A stretch of DNA of 64,000 nucleotides from Clostridia bacterium (GCA_017468385.1 JAFUIQ010000052.1:1-64000), one strand, 5' to 3'; shown: positions 8,311 to 16,047, numbered from the stretch's first letter. The notes: generated by a model from the letters alone, not told the origin. Numbers and translations are program-made.

Positions 8311-9350
8311 AGATAAGAAAATTATATTTTTGCCCGATATGTGTATTGTTGGTTCTGTCCATCTGCTCCTGCCGTTTCGAGCCAATGATATCGCCGATTG
8401 CGCCGGGTACAACTGCTGTCAGCGAAGAAAGTACGGCAGACACCACTGATGTATCCTTGCCGCGTTTTACGGTGCAGTTTGATGAAAATGAGACATTCGC
8501 TACGGAAGCCGAGCAAAAAGCCGCCGCACGGATCGATCCGGCCATACGAAAAGCTGTTGCTCTCCTGAACACAGCAGATATGGAACTTCCGCAAGTTCTT
8601 GACTGTGACTACGCGACACGCCCCACACAGCGGGATTCTCTGAAATATGCGTTGTCGGTGGAAATATACGACACAATCCGAGAGAAAGTAGCCGCGTTTG
8701 AACCCTATCGTTTCAGCGAAAAGGATTACCCCGGTGTGGATTTTTTCAACGTATTCGTTTCGGCAGTGGATGTACTTCGTGTCGATCACACGGAGCTGTT
8801 TCTCTATAGTGACGGAAAAATCGATGGAACAGAATACCGGTCCGGTTATTTTATGCCGGGAGATTGGCTGAATGCACCTTGCAATGACATAAATGCCATC
8901 CGAAATGAAGTGGCTGTATGTGATGCCGTGGCAGCGCGTATTCTCGAAAAAATGCCGGAGGGACTCACAAATGCAGAAAAATGCTGTTATTTTGCCTTTG
9001 TACTTTCCGCGGGCGTACAGTATGACTACTCAGAGGATTACCCCAAGTATGATTATCAAGTGTACGGTGCGCTGGTTAAAGGAAAAACCGTATGCGCCGG
9101 ATACGAGCAGGCGTTTTACCGATTGTGCCGGGATGCTGGCATTTCCTGCTGGTACTGCCGTGGGACGGTACCAGATGGTCGCCATGCCTGGAATATGCTT
9201 GACACCGAAGCCGGCGCTGTATACATTGACGTAACGTGGTATGATACCGATAAGTTGGATGTCCATTATCTCGACGGCAAAGAGCAATATCTGTTTATGA
9301 CACAGGAAGATTTTGAGTATTACGGTTATGTGCAGGAAAGCTGCCAATAG
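8307..9350 (+). CDS. Transglutaminase-like lipoprotein
   Basis: A 347-residue lipoprotein: the signal ends in a lipobox with Cys22, then a Thr/Ser linker, an uncharacterised middle domain and a transglutaminase-like fold at about 215-330. The catalytic triad is visible as Cys in KTVCAGYEQAF, His in GRHAWN and Asp in YIDVTWYD. Members act as cysteine proteases, peptidases or crosslinkers at the cell surface; the substrate is unknown. The start at 8307 overlaps the XRE stop and begins the signal peptide (MKIRKLYF); GGGGAGAA lies upstream. As the last gene before a terminator it completes the four-gene sensor locus, perhaps as the effector of the regulated response. Confidence 0.8.
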   Translation: MKIRKLYFCPICVLLVLSICSCRFEPMISPIAPGTTAVSEESTADTTDVSLPRFTVQFDENETFATEAEQKAAARIDPAIRKAVALLNTADMELPQVLDCDYATRPTQRDSLKYALSVEIYDTIREKVAAFEPYRFSEKDYPGVDFFNVFVSAVDVLRVDHTELFLYSDGKIDGTEYRSGYFMPGDWLNAPCNDINAIRNEVAVCDAVAARILEKMPEGLTNAEKCCYFAFVLSAGVQYDYSEDYPKYDYQVYGALVKGKTVCAGYEQAFYRLCRDAGISCWYCRGTVPDGRHAWNMLDTEAGAVYIDVTWYDTDKLDVHYLDGKEQYLFMTQEDFEYYGYVQESCQ

Positions 9351-9372
9351 ACTTATCCTCTCAAATAAAAAC

Positions 9373-9427
9373 AAAAGGCCAATTTACGGAAGATTCAAGG
9401 TTTGAATGCCGTATGTATGGCCTTTTT
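9373..9427 (+). terminator. Terminator of the sensor locus
   Basis: AAAAGGCC (9373-9380) pairs with GGCCTTTTT (9419-9427), enclosing a second stem of TTACGG with CCGTA. The T run follows the gene ending at 9350. Confidence 0.65.
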
Positions 9428-9461
9428 CGTTTCGTTTATTGATGAATGCCGCAACTTTGGT

Positions 9462-9578
9462 TCACTCTTGGGGAAACCAGGTCGTCATCGTCCGCCACGG
9501 CAGCGTATGCTCTTCATCTTCGCGCCGACGACGGTTCAGCAGTTCCGCCGCAAGCTTGGCATACCGATGGCTCAGCAT
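9462..9578 (-). CDS. Very small basic ORF in mobile-element debris
   Basis: A possible 38-residue protein starting at ATG 9578 with GAGGGG about six bases upstream. It begins MLSHRYAKLAAELLNRRRRE and ends WFPQE. It overlaps the 3' end of the hypothetical gene 9514-10428 in another frame, so it could be translationally coupled to it. The composition is plausible for a small basic protein, but no family is recognised and it may be chance. Confidence 0.35.
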   Translation of the reverse strand: MLSHRYAKLAAELLNRRRREDEEHTLPWRTMTTWFPQE

Positions 9579-10428
9579 GGTGTCCCCCCTCGGCAACCTC
9601 AATAACTTCATAGTCGAGCGTATCTTTCTTTGAAGCATCTACCTTGATCAATCCGCCTTGTTTCTCGCACCGCGGAAAGTATTTGTAATAGAAAATGTTC
9701 TTCTTTTCCTCACAGTCCTTCGGCGGCGCAGTCCGCACAACGCCCACCGAATCGGTATAGCGAATCTCACTTAACTCTGCGACAATTTTGTAATGAAGCG
9801 CACCTTCCGCCTTGTTTACACCGGATTCGTCGGCATAGCCGTACTTCAGAGAAAGATCGATTCTTGACACCGGTGGGAAGGTTTCAAACGTTCTCGTATC
9901 CACCCCGTTGGTATCCTTGAACAGCTCCCGTTCTGTCGCCGTCAGGGGCACAAACGCCACCGTAAAGGCGTTTCGCATCTCCTCCCGCATCAGAGGAGCA
10001 TCGATCGGTTCCGCGCCCGTGTCGGGCAACGTATCGGCGTACGCGCATCTCGGCTCATAGCCGTGATTCTGCTCGGGACTGGGTTTGTATGAGATCGTCA
10101 GAGCATCCCGCCAGCCCGGAAGCATTCGCAGAGCGTATCGGATATCACGCTTTTTGAGTTTCGGCAATTCGGTCAGCAGCTGTTCTTCGAGCAGTTCAAG
10201 CGGAAGATTCTCCGCGCGGTATTTCTTTGCAATAGCGGATATCGCCAGCCAATTCGCATAGACCTTTTCATTCACAGTAAGCGCACCGATCTGTTTTGCT
10301 ACCATCTTATGCCACGCACGGCTGACTTTTGGCTTGATGATCTGCAGAAGCGGAATCGGATTCGCGGGATCGTAGCTCAGAAACTCCTCCCACAGAAGGC
10401 TGACAAAAGTAAGCTTCAGATCATCCAT
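9514..10428 (-). CDS. Hypothetical protein, possibly 5'-truncated
   Basis: About 304 residues from an ATG at 10428; no clear ribosome site precedes it and the frame continues upstream only as antisense to a recombinase remnant, so the original start may be lost. Words such as GALTVNEKVYANWLAISAIA and PKLKKRDIRYALRMLPGW look like genuine protein. The last 20 or so residues (AEPSVCQACGG onward) run antisense-like across a small overlapping ORF, so the natural C-terminus is uncertain. No family is recognised. It sits between a terminator and recombinase debris, so it is probably cargo or a leftover of a decayed mobile element. Confidence 0.5.
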   Translation of the reverse strand: MDDLKLTFVSLLWEEFLSYDPANPIPLLQIIKPKVSRAWHKMVAKQIGALTVNEKVYANWLAISAIAKKYRAENLPLELLEEQLLTELPKLKKRDIRYALRMLPGWRDALTISYKPSPEQNHGYEPRCAYADTLPDTGAEPIDAPLMREEMRNAFTVAFVPLTATERELFKDTNGVDTRTFETFPPVSRIDLSLKYGYADESGVNKAEGALHYKIVAELSEIRYTDSVGVVRTAPPKDCEEKKNIFYYKYFPRCEKQGGLIKVDASKKDTLDYEVIEVAEGGHHAEPSVCQACGGTAEPSSARR

Positions 10429-10429
10429 C

Positions 10430-10642
10430 ACGGAGCGTATTGACGAAATGGATATGCGAGAGCAGTGCATTCGGGAGTTTATGGACAAAGCGAAGGAATA
10501 TCTTGAAATGCCGAAACTGACCCCCGAGCTGCTACGAGTGTTTGTGAGAAAGATACTCGTGTATGAAAGAGAGGTCAAGTATTCACGGACAGCGGGTAAC
10601 CCGATTGTGATATACTTCACCTTTCAGCCGAACTCGGACTGA
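10430..10642 (+). pseudogene. 3' remnant of a large serine recombinase
   Basis: This fragment encodes about 70 residues with no start of its own: ITERIDEMDMREQCI, then PKLTPELLRVFVRKI, VYEREVKYSRTAG and IVIYFTF before the stop. The pattern matches the extreme C-terminus (DUF4368-type region) of large serine recombinases of clostridial integrative elements, where a helix ending near LTPELL is followed by an HERD-like strand. All catalytic and zinc domains are missing, so it is a remnant. Its upstream edge near 10430 is where similarity becomes invisible and is probably a deletion junction. Confidence 0.7.
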
Positions 10643-10671
10643 TACGGGATAGGGTAGAAAGGGCAAGAAAA

Positions 10672-10710
10672 GTATATACCCGGAAGCCATTATGACTTCC
10701 GGGTATATAC
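10672..10710. terminator. Perfect inverted repeat, likely bidirectional terminator
   Basis: GTATATACCCGGAAG (10672-10686) and its exact complement (10696-10710) flank a nine-base loop. An A-rich run lies on the left and a few T residues on the right. It separates recombinase debris (plus) from rpiB (minus) and could terminate both. Confidence 0.55.
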
Positions 10711-10769
10711 AAAAGTTAATTCTTCGTTAAGGATAGCACGCTAATCGGCAACAGCCCTTTTTCTGATTA

Positions 10770-11228
10770 TCATCCTTTTTTCTCGATTTCAGCCAGCATT
10801 TCCACGCGGCGCGTGTGGTAACTGCCCACAAAAGAGTTGGCAAGGAAGGCATCCACGATTTCCAGAGCGACACCCTCACCCACCACGCGGGCACCCATGC
10901 ACAGCACATTGGCGTTGTTGTGACAGCGGGTCATAGCCGCAGAATAGGTATCACCACAGCAAGCGGCACGGATTCCGTGGATCTTGTTAGCGGCGATGCT
11001 CATACCGATGCCGGTGCCGCAGATCAGAATGCCAATATCTGCCTGACCAGCCACAACGGCGCGGCAGCAGGGCTCGGCATACACGGGATAGTCACAGCTC
11101 TCGCTGCTGTTCGTGCCAAAATCGATTACTTCATATCCCTTTTTCTTCAGGTGCGCAATCACAGCATCCTTGATCAGGAATCCGCCGTGATCACATGCAA
11201 ATGCAATAGTTTTTACGTTCTGTTCCAT
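10770..11228 (-). CDS. rpiB: Ribose-5-phosphate isomerase B
   Basis: A 152-residue cytoplasmic enzyme interconverting ribose 5-phosphate and ribulose 5-phosphate in the pentose phosphate pathway. Family signatures are FACDHGGFLIKDA near the N-terminus, the catalytic-Cys loop ILICGTGIGMSIAANK, and the HNNANVLCMGARV strand. The length is normal for RpiB. It begins two bases after the tsaB stop and is the last gene of the tsaE-tsaB-rpiB run, probably sharing the promoter at 12435-12463. RpiB homologues can act on related sugar phosphates such as allose or galactose 6-phosphate, but with no sugar-operon context here the housekeeping role is most likely. Confidence 0.92.
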   Translation of the reverse strand: MEQNVKTIAFACDHGGFLIKDAVIAHLKKKGYEVIDFGTNSSESCDYPVYAEPCCRAVVAGQADIGILICGTGIGMSIAANKIHGIRAACCGDTYSAAMTRCHNNANVLCMGARVVGEGVALEIVDAFLANSFVGSYHTRRVEMLAEIEKKG

Positions 11229-11230
11229 CT

Positions 11231-11950
11231 TTACTCTCCATTCTGAGCAGAAGCGATCCGCTCCTCACGCTCGCGCTCTGCCTGTGTTTTACGTAAATAT
11301 ACCGGAGTTAATTCATCCGGAGTGAAAACGGTATCAGGGGAGGAATTCTCCCATATATGGGCCGCGCAATCCGCCACGGCGAATGCACCGGGCCACCGGT
11401 ACAACTCGGGGGTAAGCATCAACTTAGGATGGGTAATAAATCCACGGGCGCTTTCGTATCCGTCGCCGGTCAAATAAATCGGCGCGTCATACGGCGCCAG
11501 CGTGCTGTCCAGATCTGCACCCAGGACGATAGCATCCTCCGTCAGGCGAGTGACATTGCCATCCGCAACGCGGAACAGAGCGGAATAATACTGCGTACGG
11601 CGTGCATTGATCACGGGACAAACAATTCCATTGGCATACTTCATCCCGTAGGCCATAGCCTCAAGAGAGGATATCCCAAGGCACGGCTTGCCTGCTCCGA
11701 ATGCCAATCCCTTGACGGTGGCAATGCCGATACGGACGCCGGTAAAGGATCCCGGTCCCACCGAGCAAGCCATCCGATCGATGTTATTTATGGAAACACC
11801 GGATGTTTCCAGCATATGCCGGATCATGGGAAGGAGCGTGGTGCTATGGGTATGTCCGGAGTTGAGGATATACTGTGCCACCAGCGATCCGTCACGCCAA
11901 ATCGCGGCTGACGCAGTAAGGGCTGTGGTATCCAATGCCAAGATCTGCAT
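11231..11950 (-). CDS. tsaB: tRNA t6A biosynthesis protein TsaB
   Basis: A 239-residue ASKHA-fold protein (YeaZ) needed with TsaC, TsaD and TsaE for threonylcarbamoyl-adenosine at position 37 of ANN-decoding tRNAs. It starts MQILALDTTALTASAAIW, shows the HTHSTTLLP loop and the CSVGPGSFTGVRIGIA signature. TsaB scaffolds TsaD, which is not in this window. It lies two bases after tsaE and two bases before rpiB, so expression is surely coupled. The C-terminal third is less conserved, as usual. Confidence 0.92.
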   Translation of the reverse strand: MQILALDTTALTASAAIWRDGSLVAQYILNSGHTHSTTLLPMIRHMLETSGVSINNIDRMACSVGPGSFTGVRIGIATVKGLAFGAGKPCLGISSLEAMAYGMKYANGIVCPVINARRTQYYSALFRVADGNVTRLTEDAIVLGADLDSTLAPYDAPIYLTGDGYESARGFITHPKLMLTPELYRWPGAFAVADCAAHIWENSSPDTVFTPDELTPVYLRKTQAEREREERIASAQNGE

Positions 11951-11952
11951 GA

Positions 11953-12402
11953 TTATCTCTCACTTCCCTTCGTGGAAGTTTCAATTGTGATACGACGTGC
12001 GGTCTCATCCACTTTTTCAATCGTCACCGTAATGGAATCTGCGGGGCGAACGGAGTCGATCTTCTCGCACCATTCGCAAATACAAATGCCGGATGTCAGG
12101 TACTCATCGAAGCCGACGGAATCCAGCCCGTCCTCGTCTTCCAAACGGTAGAAATCGAAGTGGAATACGGGAATCGCACCGCGGCGGTATTCGTTTACGA
12201 TGGTATAGGAGGGACTTTTCACCCGGCTTCCGGGAGAAAGCACCGATGCAAAACCGCGGACAAACGCGGTCTTACCCGCGCCGAGATCGCCGTTCAGAGC
12301 AATAAAGCAAGGCTTGGCCTGCTCATGGACGGATCGTGCCAGCATAGCGCCGATCTGTTCCGTTTCCTCAACGCTCTGTGAATCGTATATTCTTGTGTCC
12401 AC
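11953..12402 (-). CDS. tsaE: tRNA t6A biosynthesis ATPase TsaE
   Basis: A 149-residue P-loop ATPase of the threonylcarbamoyl-adenosine pathway. Walker A is GDLGAGKTAFVRGF; the SPSYTIVNEY switch and the HFDFYRL motif, all typical of TsaE (YjeE), follow in order. The start is GTG at 12402, placed by an AAAGGAGGG ribosome site six bases upstream; longer readings would include that site as coding. It is the first gene of the operon with tsaB and rpiB, transcribed from the promoter at 12435-12463. Confidence 0.92.
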   Translation of the reverse strand: MDTRIYDSQSVEETEQIGAMLARSVHEQAKPCFIALNGDLGAGKTAFVRGFASVLSPGSRVKSPSYTIVNEYRRGAIPVFHFDFYRLEDEDGLDSVGFDEYLTSGICICEWCEKIDSVRPADSITVTIEKVDETARRITIETSTKGSER

Positions 12403-12434
12403 GTTTTCCCTCCTTTCAAAATATCGCTTCAAAT

Positions 12435-12463
12435 ATTATAGCACACATTTTCCATAAATACAA
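12435..12463 (-). promoter_or_regulatory. Promoter of tsaE-tsaB-rpiB
   Basis: On the minus strand TTGTAT (12463-12458), a 17-base spacer and TATAAT (12440-12435) precede the tsaE ribosome site by about 20 bases. Confidence 0.65.
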
Positions 12464-12528
12464 TAATTTATTGTCACAATCGTCTGCGTAATCCCGCGAA
12501 TTTTGCGATAGAAATATTCGGAAACCGC

Positions 12529-12557
12529 TTGCAATTCCCCAAGTAATGTTGTATAAT
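12529..12557 (+). promoter_or_regulatory. Promoter of tRNA-Arg
   Basis: TTGCAA (12529-12534), 17 bases, TATAAT (12552-12557), ending 14 bases before the tRNA. Confidence 0.75.
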
Positions 12558-12571
12558 ATATAGGCTGGCAT

Positions 12572-12648
12572 CCGCCCATAGCTCAGCTGGATAGAGTACC
12601 GGATTCCGATTCCGTTGGTCGAGGGTTCGAATCCCCCTGGGCGGGCCA
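12572..12648 (+). tRNA. tRNA-Arg (anticodon CCG)
   Basis: A 77-base cloverleaf. Acceptor CCGCCCA (12572-12578) pairs with TGGGCGG (12638-12644); the D stem is GCTC/GAGT; the anticodon loop TTCCGAT (12604-12610) carries CCG, reading CGG; the T loop is TTCGAAT. Discriminator G and an encoded CCA (12646-12648) follow. Two weak spots are visible: a C-T opposition at the top of the anticodon stem and an A-C opposition in the T stem. A good promoter and terminator flank it, so it is probably functional. Confidence 0.9.
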
Positions 12649-12682
12649 AAACGCTTATCGTGCAGATAAGCGTTTTATTATT
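12648..12682 (+). terminator. Terminator of tRNA-Arg
   Basis: AAAACGCTTATC pairs with GATAAGCGTTTT around a five-base loop, followed by a T-rich tail. Confidence 0.85.
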
Positions 12683-12692
12683 ATACAAGAAA

Positions 12693-12716
12693 GGGATACA
12701 GATGGCTCTGTATCCC
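12693..12716 (-). terminator. Terminator of the DUF3048 gene
   Basis: GGGATACAG (12693-12701) and CTGTATCCC (12708-12716) form a hairpin just after the minus-strand stop at 12723; the minus-strand tail reads TTTCTT. Confidence 0.65.
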
Positions 12717-12722
12717 TGTTTC

Positions 12723-13970
12723 TTATTTCGCGTAATTCATCGAAACGATGGATTCAATGGACGTGGGGCAGACAGAGATGAACGTCTTGCCGGGATTCAT
12801 CATAAGCAGTTCCCCATCCTCACCGTAAAAACGGATCGGAGATTCATCGGAATCTTTCACCCACTTGATCTTCGTGTATGTACCGTTGACTGCGTAATAT
12901 CCGCTTCCCTCGCCCACGGTGGTCACATCGATGCGATTCTTTACATCCCCGGTGATAGCGCCTGTTTTGCAGAACAGAATCATCACATTTTTAAAGGTGA
13001 GCTGTTCACCGGTAGTGCCCTCAACATGCTTCTGTCCGTTAAACTGATAGCGCAGATATTCTCCCGTTTCCGCATCGTAGGTAAAATCCGTAACCTGGGA
13101 GATGGAGAACGGAATGTGGATGTTCTCTGCCTTGTTCGCAAATGTTACCGTTTCATCGGGCTTTACAAAGTCCAGAGGATAATCAAAATTCTCCGCCAGA
13201 TCGGTTCTGTACTTCTTATACTTGACGGCCGCCGCAATCTTCTCACCGGTGGAAACCAAACAGTGCTCCAAACTCATGGTCTTCATGCGTTCAGGACTGC
13301 GATAGAAGGTTTTCGCCGGAATGTTCCACATATTGACTCCGTCCAGATTCTGTATCTTGCGTGCCTTAATGGAATCGTATGCAAAGGGGCTTCCGCCTGC
13401 GTGAATGTACAGCGCATCAAAATCCGCGGCAAAGTTCAAGTAGTAATCTCGGGAAGAGCGAATACTGCCTATTTCGGGCAGATTGTCATAATCCAGTGTA
13501 ATCATCATAAGTCGGGTCAGACCGCCCTCAACCAGACATTCATAGATGATGTCGGCGTAGATAATGCCATCCTGCGGGCAGCTGACACGGATATTGTTGA
13601 TCATGATCGCCGCGGGGCGTTTTGCCGACAGATCCGTATCGGTCTTAAGACCGGTCAGGGGATGGATGATGGCGGGCTCCTCCGGAACTTCCGGCTCAGG
13701 GGATGTTTCGGTTTCGGGTGCGGAGGTTTCCGGCTCGGATGTCACGGGATCGGTAACCGGCGGTTCTGTGGTACCCGGAACCGTAGTATCATCACCTACA
13801 GGTGGGGTGGTGTCTGTGGTATCGGATGGCACAGGATCCTCGACAGGGGTGGCTGTTGTGGTGTCTGAATCCTTGGGCTGCTCCGCTGGAACCGTCTGGC
13901 ATCCGAATGCCAGCATGCAAACGGAACATAAAAGAAGCAGCGAGGCAACTATTTTAAGGGAATGCTGCAT
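12723..13970 (-). CDS. DUF3048 (YerB-like) lipoprotein
   Basis: A 415-residue lipoprotein. The signal peptide ends at FGC (Cys24); residues 25-100 are a Thr/Pro/Glu-rich surface linker. The rest matches the DUF3048 family: HPLTGLKTDTD, RPAAIMINNIRVSCPQDG, ADIIYECLVEGGLTRLM, GSIRSSRDYYLNFA, and a C-terminal YYAVNGTYTKIKW strand. The function is not established; members are envelope-located in Firmicutes. It sits 17 bases after the small conserved gene ending at 13988 and is followed by its own terminator. Confidence 0.88.
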   Translation of the reverse strand: MQHSLKIVASLLLLCSVCMLAFGCQTVPAEQPKDSDTTTATPVEDPVPSDTTDTTPPVGDDTTVPGTTEPPVTDPVTSEPETSAPETETSPEPEVPEEPAIIHPLTGLKTDTDLSAKRPAAIMINNIRVSCPQDGIIYADIIYECLVEGGLTRLMMITLDYDNLPEIGSIRSSRDYYLNFAADFDALYIHAGGSPFAYDSIKARKIQNLDGVNMWNIPAKTFYRSPERMKTMSLEHCLVSTGEKIAAAVKYKKYRTDLAENFDYPLDFVKPDETVTFANKAENIHIPFSISQVTDFTYDAETGEYLRYQFNGQKHVEGTTGEQLTFKNVMILFCKTGAITGDVKNRIDVTTVGEGSGYYAVNGTYTKIKWVKDSDESPIRFYGEDGELLMMNPGKTFISVCPTSIESIVSMNYAK

Positions 13971-13987
13971 ACCTTATTCCTCCGCAA

Positions 13988-14299
13988 TCAGGCGAGATAC
14001 CGTTCCAACCAGATAAGTCCGATATCAAAGGCGTCGTACAATCCGGTCTTCATATCCTGCTTCACAATGCGCTCCTGTGCAGAGAGGTTCTTGTCCGTCT
14101 TGACAATCTGAATCAGAATCTTATCGGGAACTTCCTTATTGTTCTGTTGTTTTGTGGTCATGATGGTCATCTGCAGAATGTACGGATCTTCCATAAAACC
14201 GTAGCAGATGGTATTGTCCTCACGGACCAACGGACGGCCTTTATACTCAAGATATTTACCGGACACGGTCACTTCTTGCATAATATCTTTATTTTCCAT
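13988..14299 (-). CDS. Small conserved clostridial protein
   Basis: A 103-residue soluble protein, MENKDIMQEVTVSGKYLEYK at the start, with GRPLVREDNTICYG and DKILIQIVKTD following. I recall similar short proteins in clostridial genomes but know no function. There is no membrane segment or catalytic motif. The start at 14299 has AAAGGAA upstream; six earlier codons are unlikely. It has its own promoter (14334-14362) and is probably co-transcribed with the DUF3048 lipoprotein gene. Confidence 0.7.
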   Translation of the reverse strand: MENKDIMQEVTVSGKYLEYKGRPLVREDNTICYGFMEDPYILQMTIMTTKQQNNKEVPDKILIQIVKTDKNLSAQERIVKQDMKTGLYDAFDIGLIWLERYLA

Positions 14300-14333
14300 G
14301 TTTTTTGTTCCTTTCAATACACATATTCATTTT

Positions 14334-14362
14334 ATTTTACTACATTTTGCACAAAAAGTCAA
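14334..14362 (-). promoter_or_regulatory. Promoter of the gene at 14299
   Basis: On the minus strand TTGACT (14362-14357), 17 bases, TAAAAT (14339-14334). Confidence 0.7.
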
Positions 14363-14383
14363 GGCATAATCCATTCTTCCATG

Positions 14384-14411
14384 AAAAGGATGGCGGCCGA
14401 AGCCACCATCC
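14384..14411 (-). terminator. Terminator of the spoIIIA operon
   Basis: On the minus strand GGATGGTGGC, a TTCG tetraloop and GCCGCCATCC form a ten-pair stem followed by TTTT, five bases after the spoIIIAH stop. Confidence 0.85.
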
Positions 14412-14416
14412 GTATA

Positions 14417-15001
14417 TCAGACATCCTTTTCGATAATTTTCAAATTCGTGGGAAGAATTCCGGTCTGCTCGTACACAATTTCACTGATCTGCGCCACTTC
14501 GCTGGGAAGCAGGCCATCACTCTTCACGATGATGCTGGCTGTATCGCCGTTCACCACTGCCACACATTGGGTAAATCCCTTGGATAGGATCAGTGTTTCG
14601 ATATTGGATTCGCATTCGATGTCTTTAGCAATCTGTGCAATGCTGTCCAATGCTTCGTTTTTCATATCCTCCACCGCTGTATTGCTTTCTGCCACAGAAA
14701 GAAGCACTTCCATCGCTTCATCCCGTGCCTGCTGGCGGCTCAACTGCATTGCCTCGAAATAGTTGTATACGGATTCTGCCGGCTGATCGGCTTCCACGCC
14801 GGAATCGCCGACGGAGAGCGCGTCCATGTCGATGGCCAGGTTGGATTTCTTCCCCGCCTCTTCCCCATTGAACAGGATCAGATTCAGCAAAACTGCAAAT
14901 CCCACCAGGATGACTGCACAGATCACCACAGTTCCTCTCCGACCGATCCGATTGACTACCGTGACCGTTTTATCACGAATCTCTGCAAACGTGAGTTTCA
15001 T
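14417..15001 (-). CDS. spoIIIAH: Stage III sporulation protein AH
   Basis: A 194-residue bitopic protein: a short cytoplasmic N-terminus, one membrane helix at about 25-45 (VVICAVILVGFAVLLNLILF), then an extracellular region with a long helix and a RBM (ring-building) fold ending KGFTQCVAVVNGDTASIIVK. In the family, SpoIIIAH in the mother-cell membrane binds forespore SpoIIQ to build the feeding-tube channel. AGGAGG precedes its ATG. It is the last gene of the complete operon, 65 bases after spoIIIAG. SpoIIQ is not in the window. Confidence 0.9.
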   Translation of the reverse strand: MKLTFAEIRDKTVTVVNRIGRRGTVVICAVILVGFAVLLNLILFNGEEAGKKSNLAIDMDALSVGDSGVEADQPAESVYNYFEAMQLSRQQARDEAMEVLLSVAESNTAVEDMKNEALDSIAQIAKDIECESNIETLILSKGFTQCVAVVNGDTASIIVKSDGLLPSEVAQISEIVYEQTGILPTNLKIIEKDV

Positions 15002-15066
15002 ATTTTACCTCCTAAGTAAATTGTGTTATATGTGTATGCGTCTGTATCGGCGCGTATGCTCAAATA

Positions 15067-15549
15067 TCACGTGCCGGCCACAAAAATTCTGGAAGATGAA
15101 ATTCCAAAGGCGGCACTCAGCAGTTCCGTGATGGTTAAGCGCACGTTAGTATCATCTCCCCGCGAGCATACCACGGCAATGCCGCGAATCTGCGGGTAGA
15201 TTTCCTGGACCAGAATCGGCGCCTCGGTGCCATCCTTTGCGGTAAGCAGAAAACTTTGGGAAGTGCCGGAATAATTCTCTGCATACACATACTCACTGCC
15301 CCCCTCAAGGGTCACGAGCACGTGCACTTCACCGATGCCATGCACCTGACGGCACAGAGCTTCGATTCTGTCCTCCAGATCCTGTGTATAAAACCGAACG
15401 GAAAAATAGGATTCCGTGTCATCGGCAGTCGGATTATTTGTATGATTGCGCATATTCCCGCCGAAGATCAATAAAAGAAATCCCAGGATCCCAATCAAAA
15501 TGGGGAGGATTTGTTTTCTTTCGCGCAGCATCACAATCCATTTTGGCAT
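15067..15549 (-). CDS. spoIIIAG: Stage III sporulation protein AG
   Basis: A 160-residue protein with one N-terminal membrane helix (about residues 12-30, ILPILIGILGFLLLIFGG), a linker, and a RBM ring-building domain showing VHVLVTLEGGSEYVYAENY and VVCSRGDDTNVRLTITELLS. In Bacillus this protein forms the large ring of the SpoIIIA-SpoIIQ complex. AGGAGG precedes its ATG by five bases. It is a little shorter than the Bacillus protein but complete. Neighbours spoIIIAF (12 bases upstream) and spoIIIAH confirm the assignment. Confidence 0.9.
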   Translation of the reverse strand: MPKWIVMLRERKQILPILIGILGFLLLIFGGNMRNHTNNPTADDTESYFSVRFYTQDLEDRIEALCRQVHGIGEVHVLVTLEGGSEYVYAENYSGTSQSFLLTAKDGTEAPILVQEIYPQIRGIAVVCSRGDDTNVRLTITELLSAAFGISSSRIFVAGT

Positions 15550-15561
15550 AGTTTCCTCCTG

Positions 15562-16047
15562 TTATGGCAAACCGTGGAAGACTTTACACGGACATGCAAG
15601 TATGTCGCTGATATACTTTTCCACTTCCGCATCCCGGCACGACGCCTGATTCAGTAAATATATACATATCCGATCCACAGAAACAGTACCATTCTCCAAA
15701 GCCCCGGTCTCAACATCCACATACACATCGGAATGTTCCCACCCGAAGCGGGATGCAACCAACGTTTGAACTCCACGTTCGATGTTGCGGACACCGTACC
15801 GGATGACCCATTTATCCGATTGCACCTCTGTCTCATCCAGATCCTCGGCACTGGGCAGAAGCAAATGCATAAACCGTTCCGGGAGAACCCGAAGGCCTTC
15901 GGCGGCGCGGGCGATCGGTGTACAGAGCACGATCAGAACGGAGAGACCGGCAATCAAGGAAATGGTTGATTGAATCCCCTGTTTTTTGGACGGAATTACG
16001 GCAATAATGCACGAAGTAAGTAAAACGATCGCAACAATGTCCTTCAA
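15562..16047 (-). CDS. spoIIIAF: Stage III sporulation protein AF
   Basis: A 161-residue protein with two N-terminal membrane helices (about 4-20 and 28-46) and an extracellular RBM-like domain. The start is TTG at 16047 with AGGAGG five bases upstream; no closer ATG exists. SpoIIIAF has a ring-building fold and belongs to the mother-cell channel complex. The gene follows spoIIIAE by nine bases. Identification rests on topology, length and operon position more than on a strong motif. Confidence 0.85.
   Translation of the reverse strand: MKDIVAIVLLTSCIIAVIPSKKQGIQSTISLIAGLSVLIVLCTPIARAAEGLRVLPERFMHLLLPSAEDLDETEVQSDKWVIRYGVRNIERGVQTLVASRFGWEHSDVYVDVETGALENGTVSVDRICIYLLNQASCRDAEVEKYISDILACPCKVFHGLP

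Noticed and set aside
9430..10720. A prophage or intact integrative element
   Set aside because: Only a recombinase tail and one or two unknown genes are present; no structural, replication or transfer genes.
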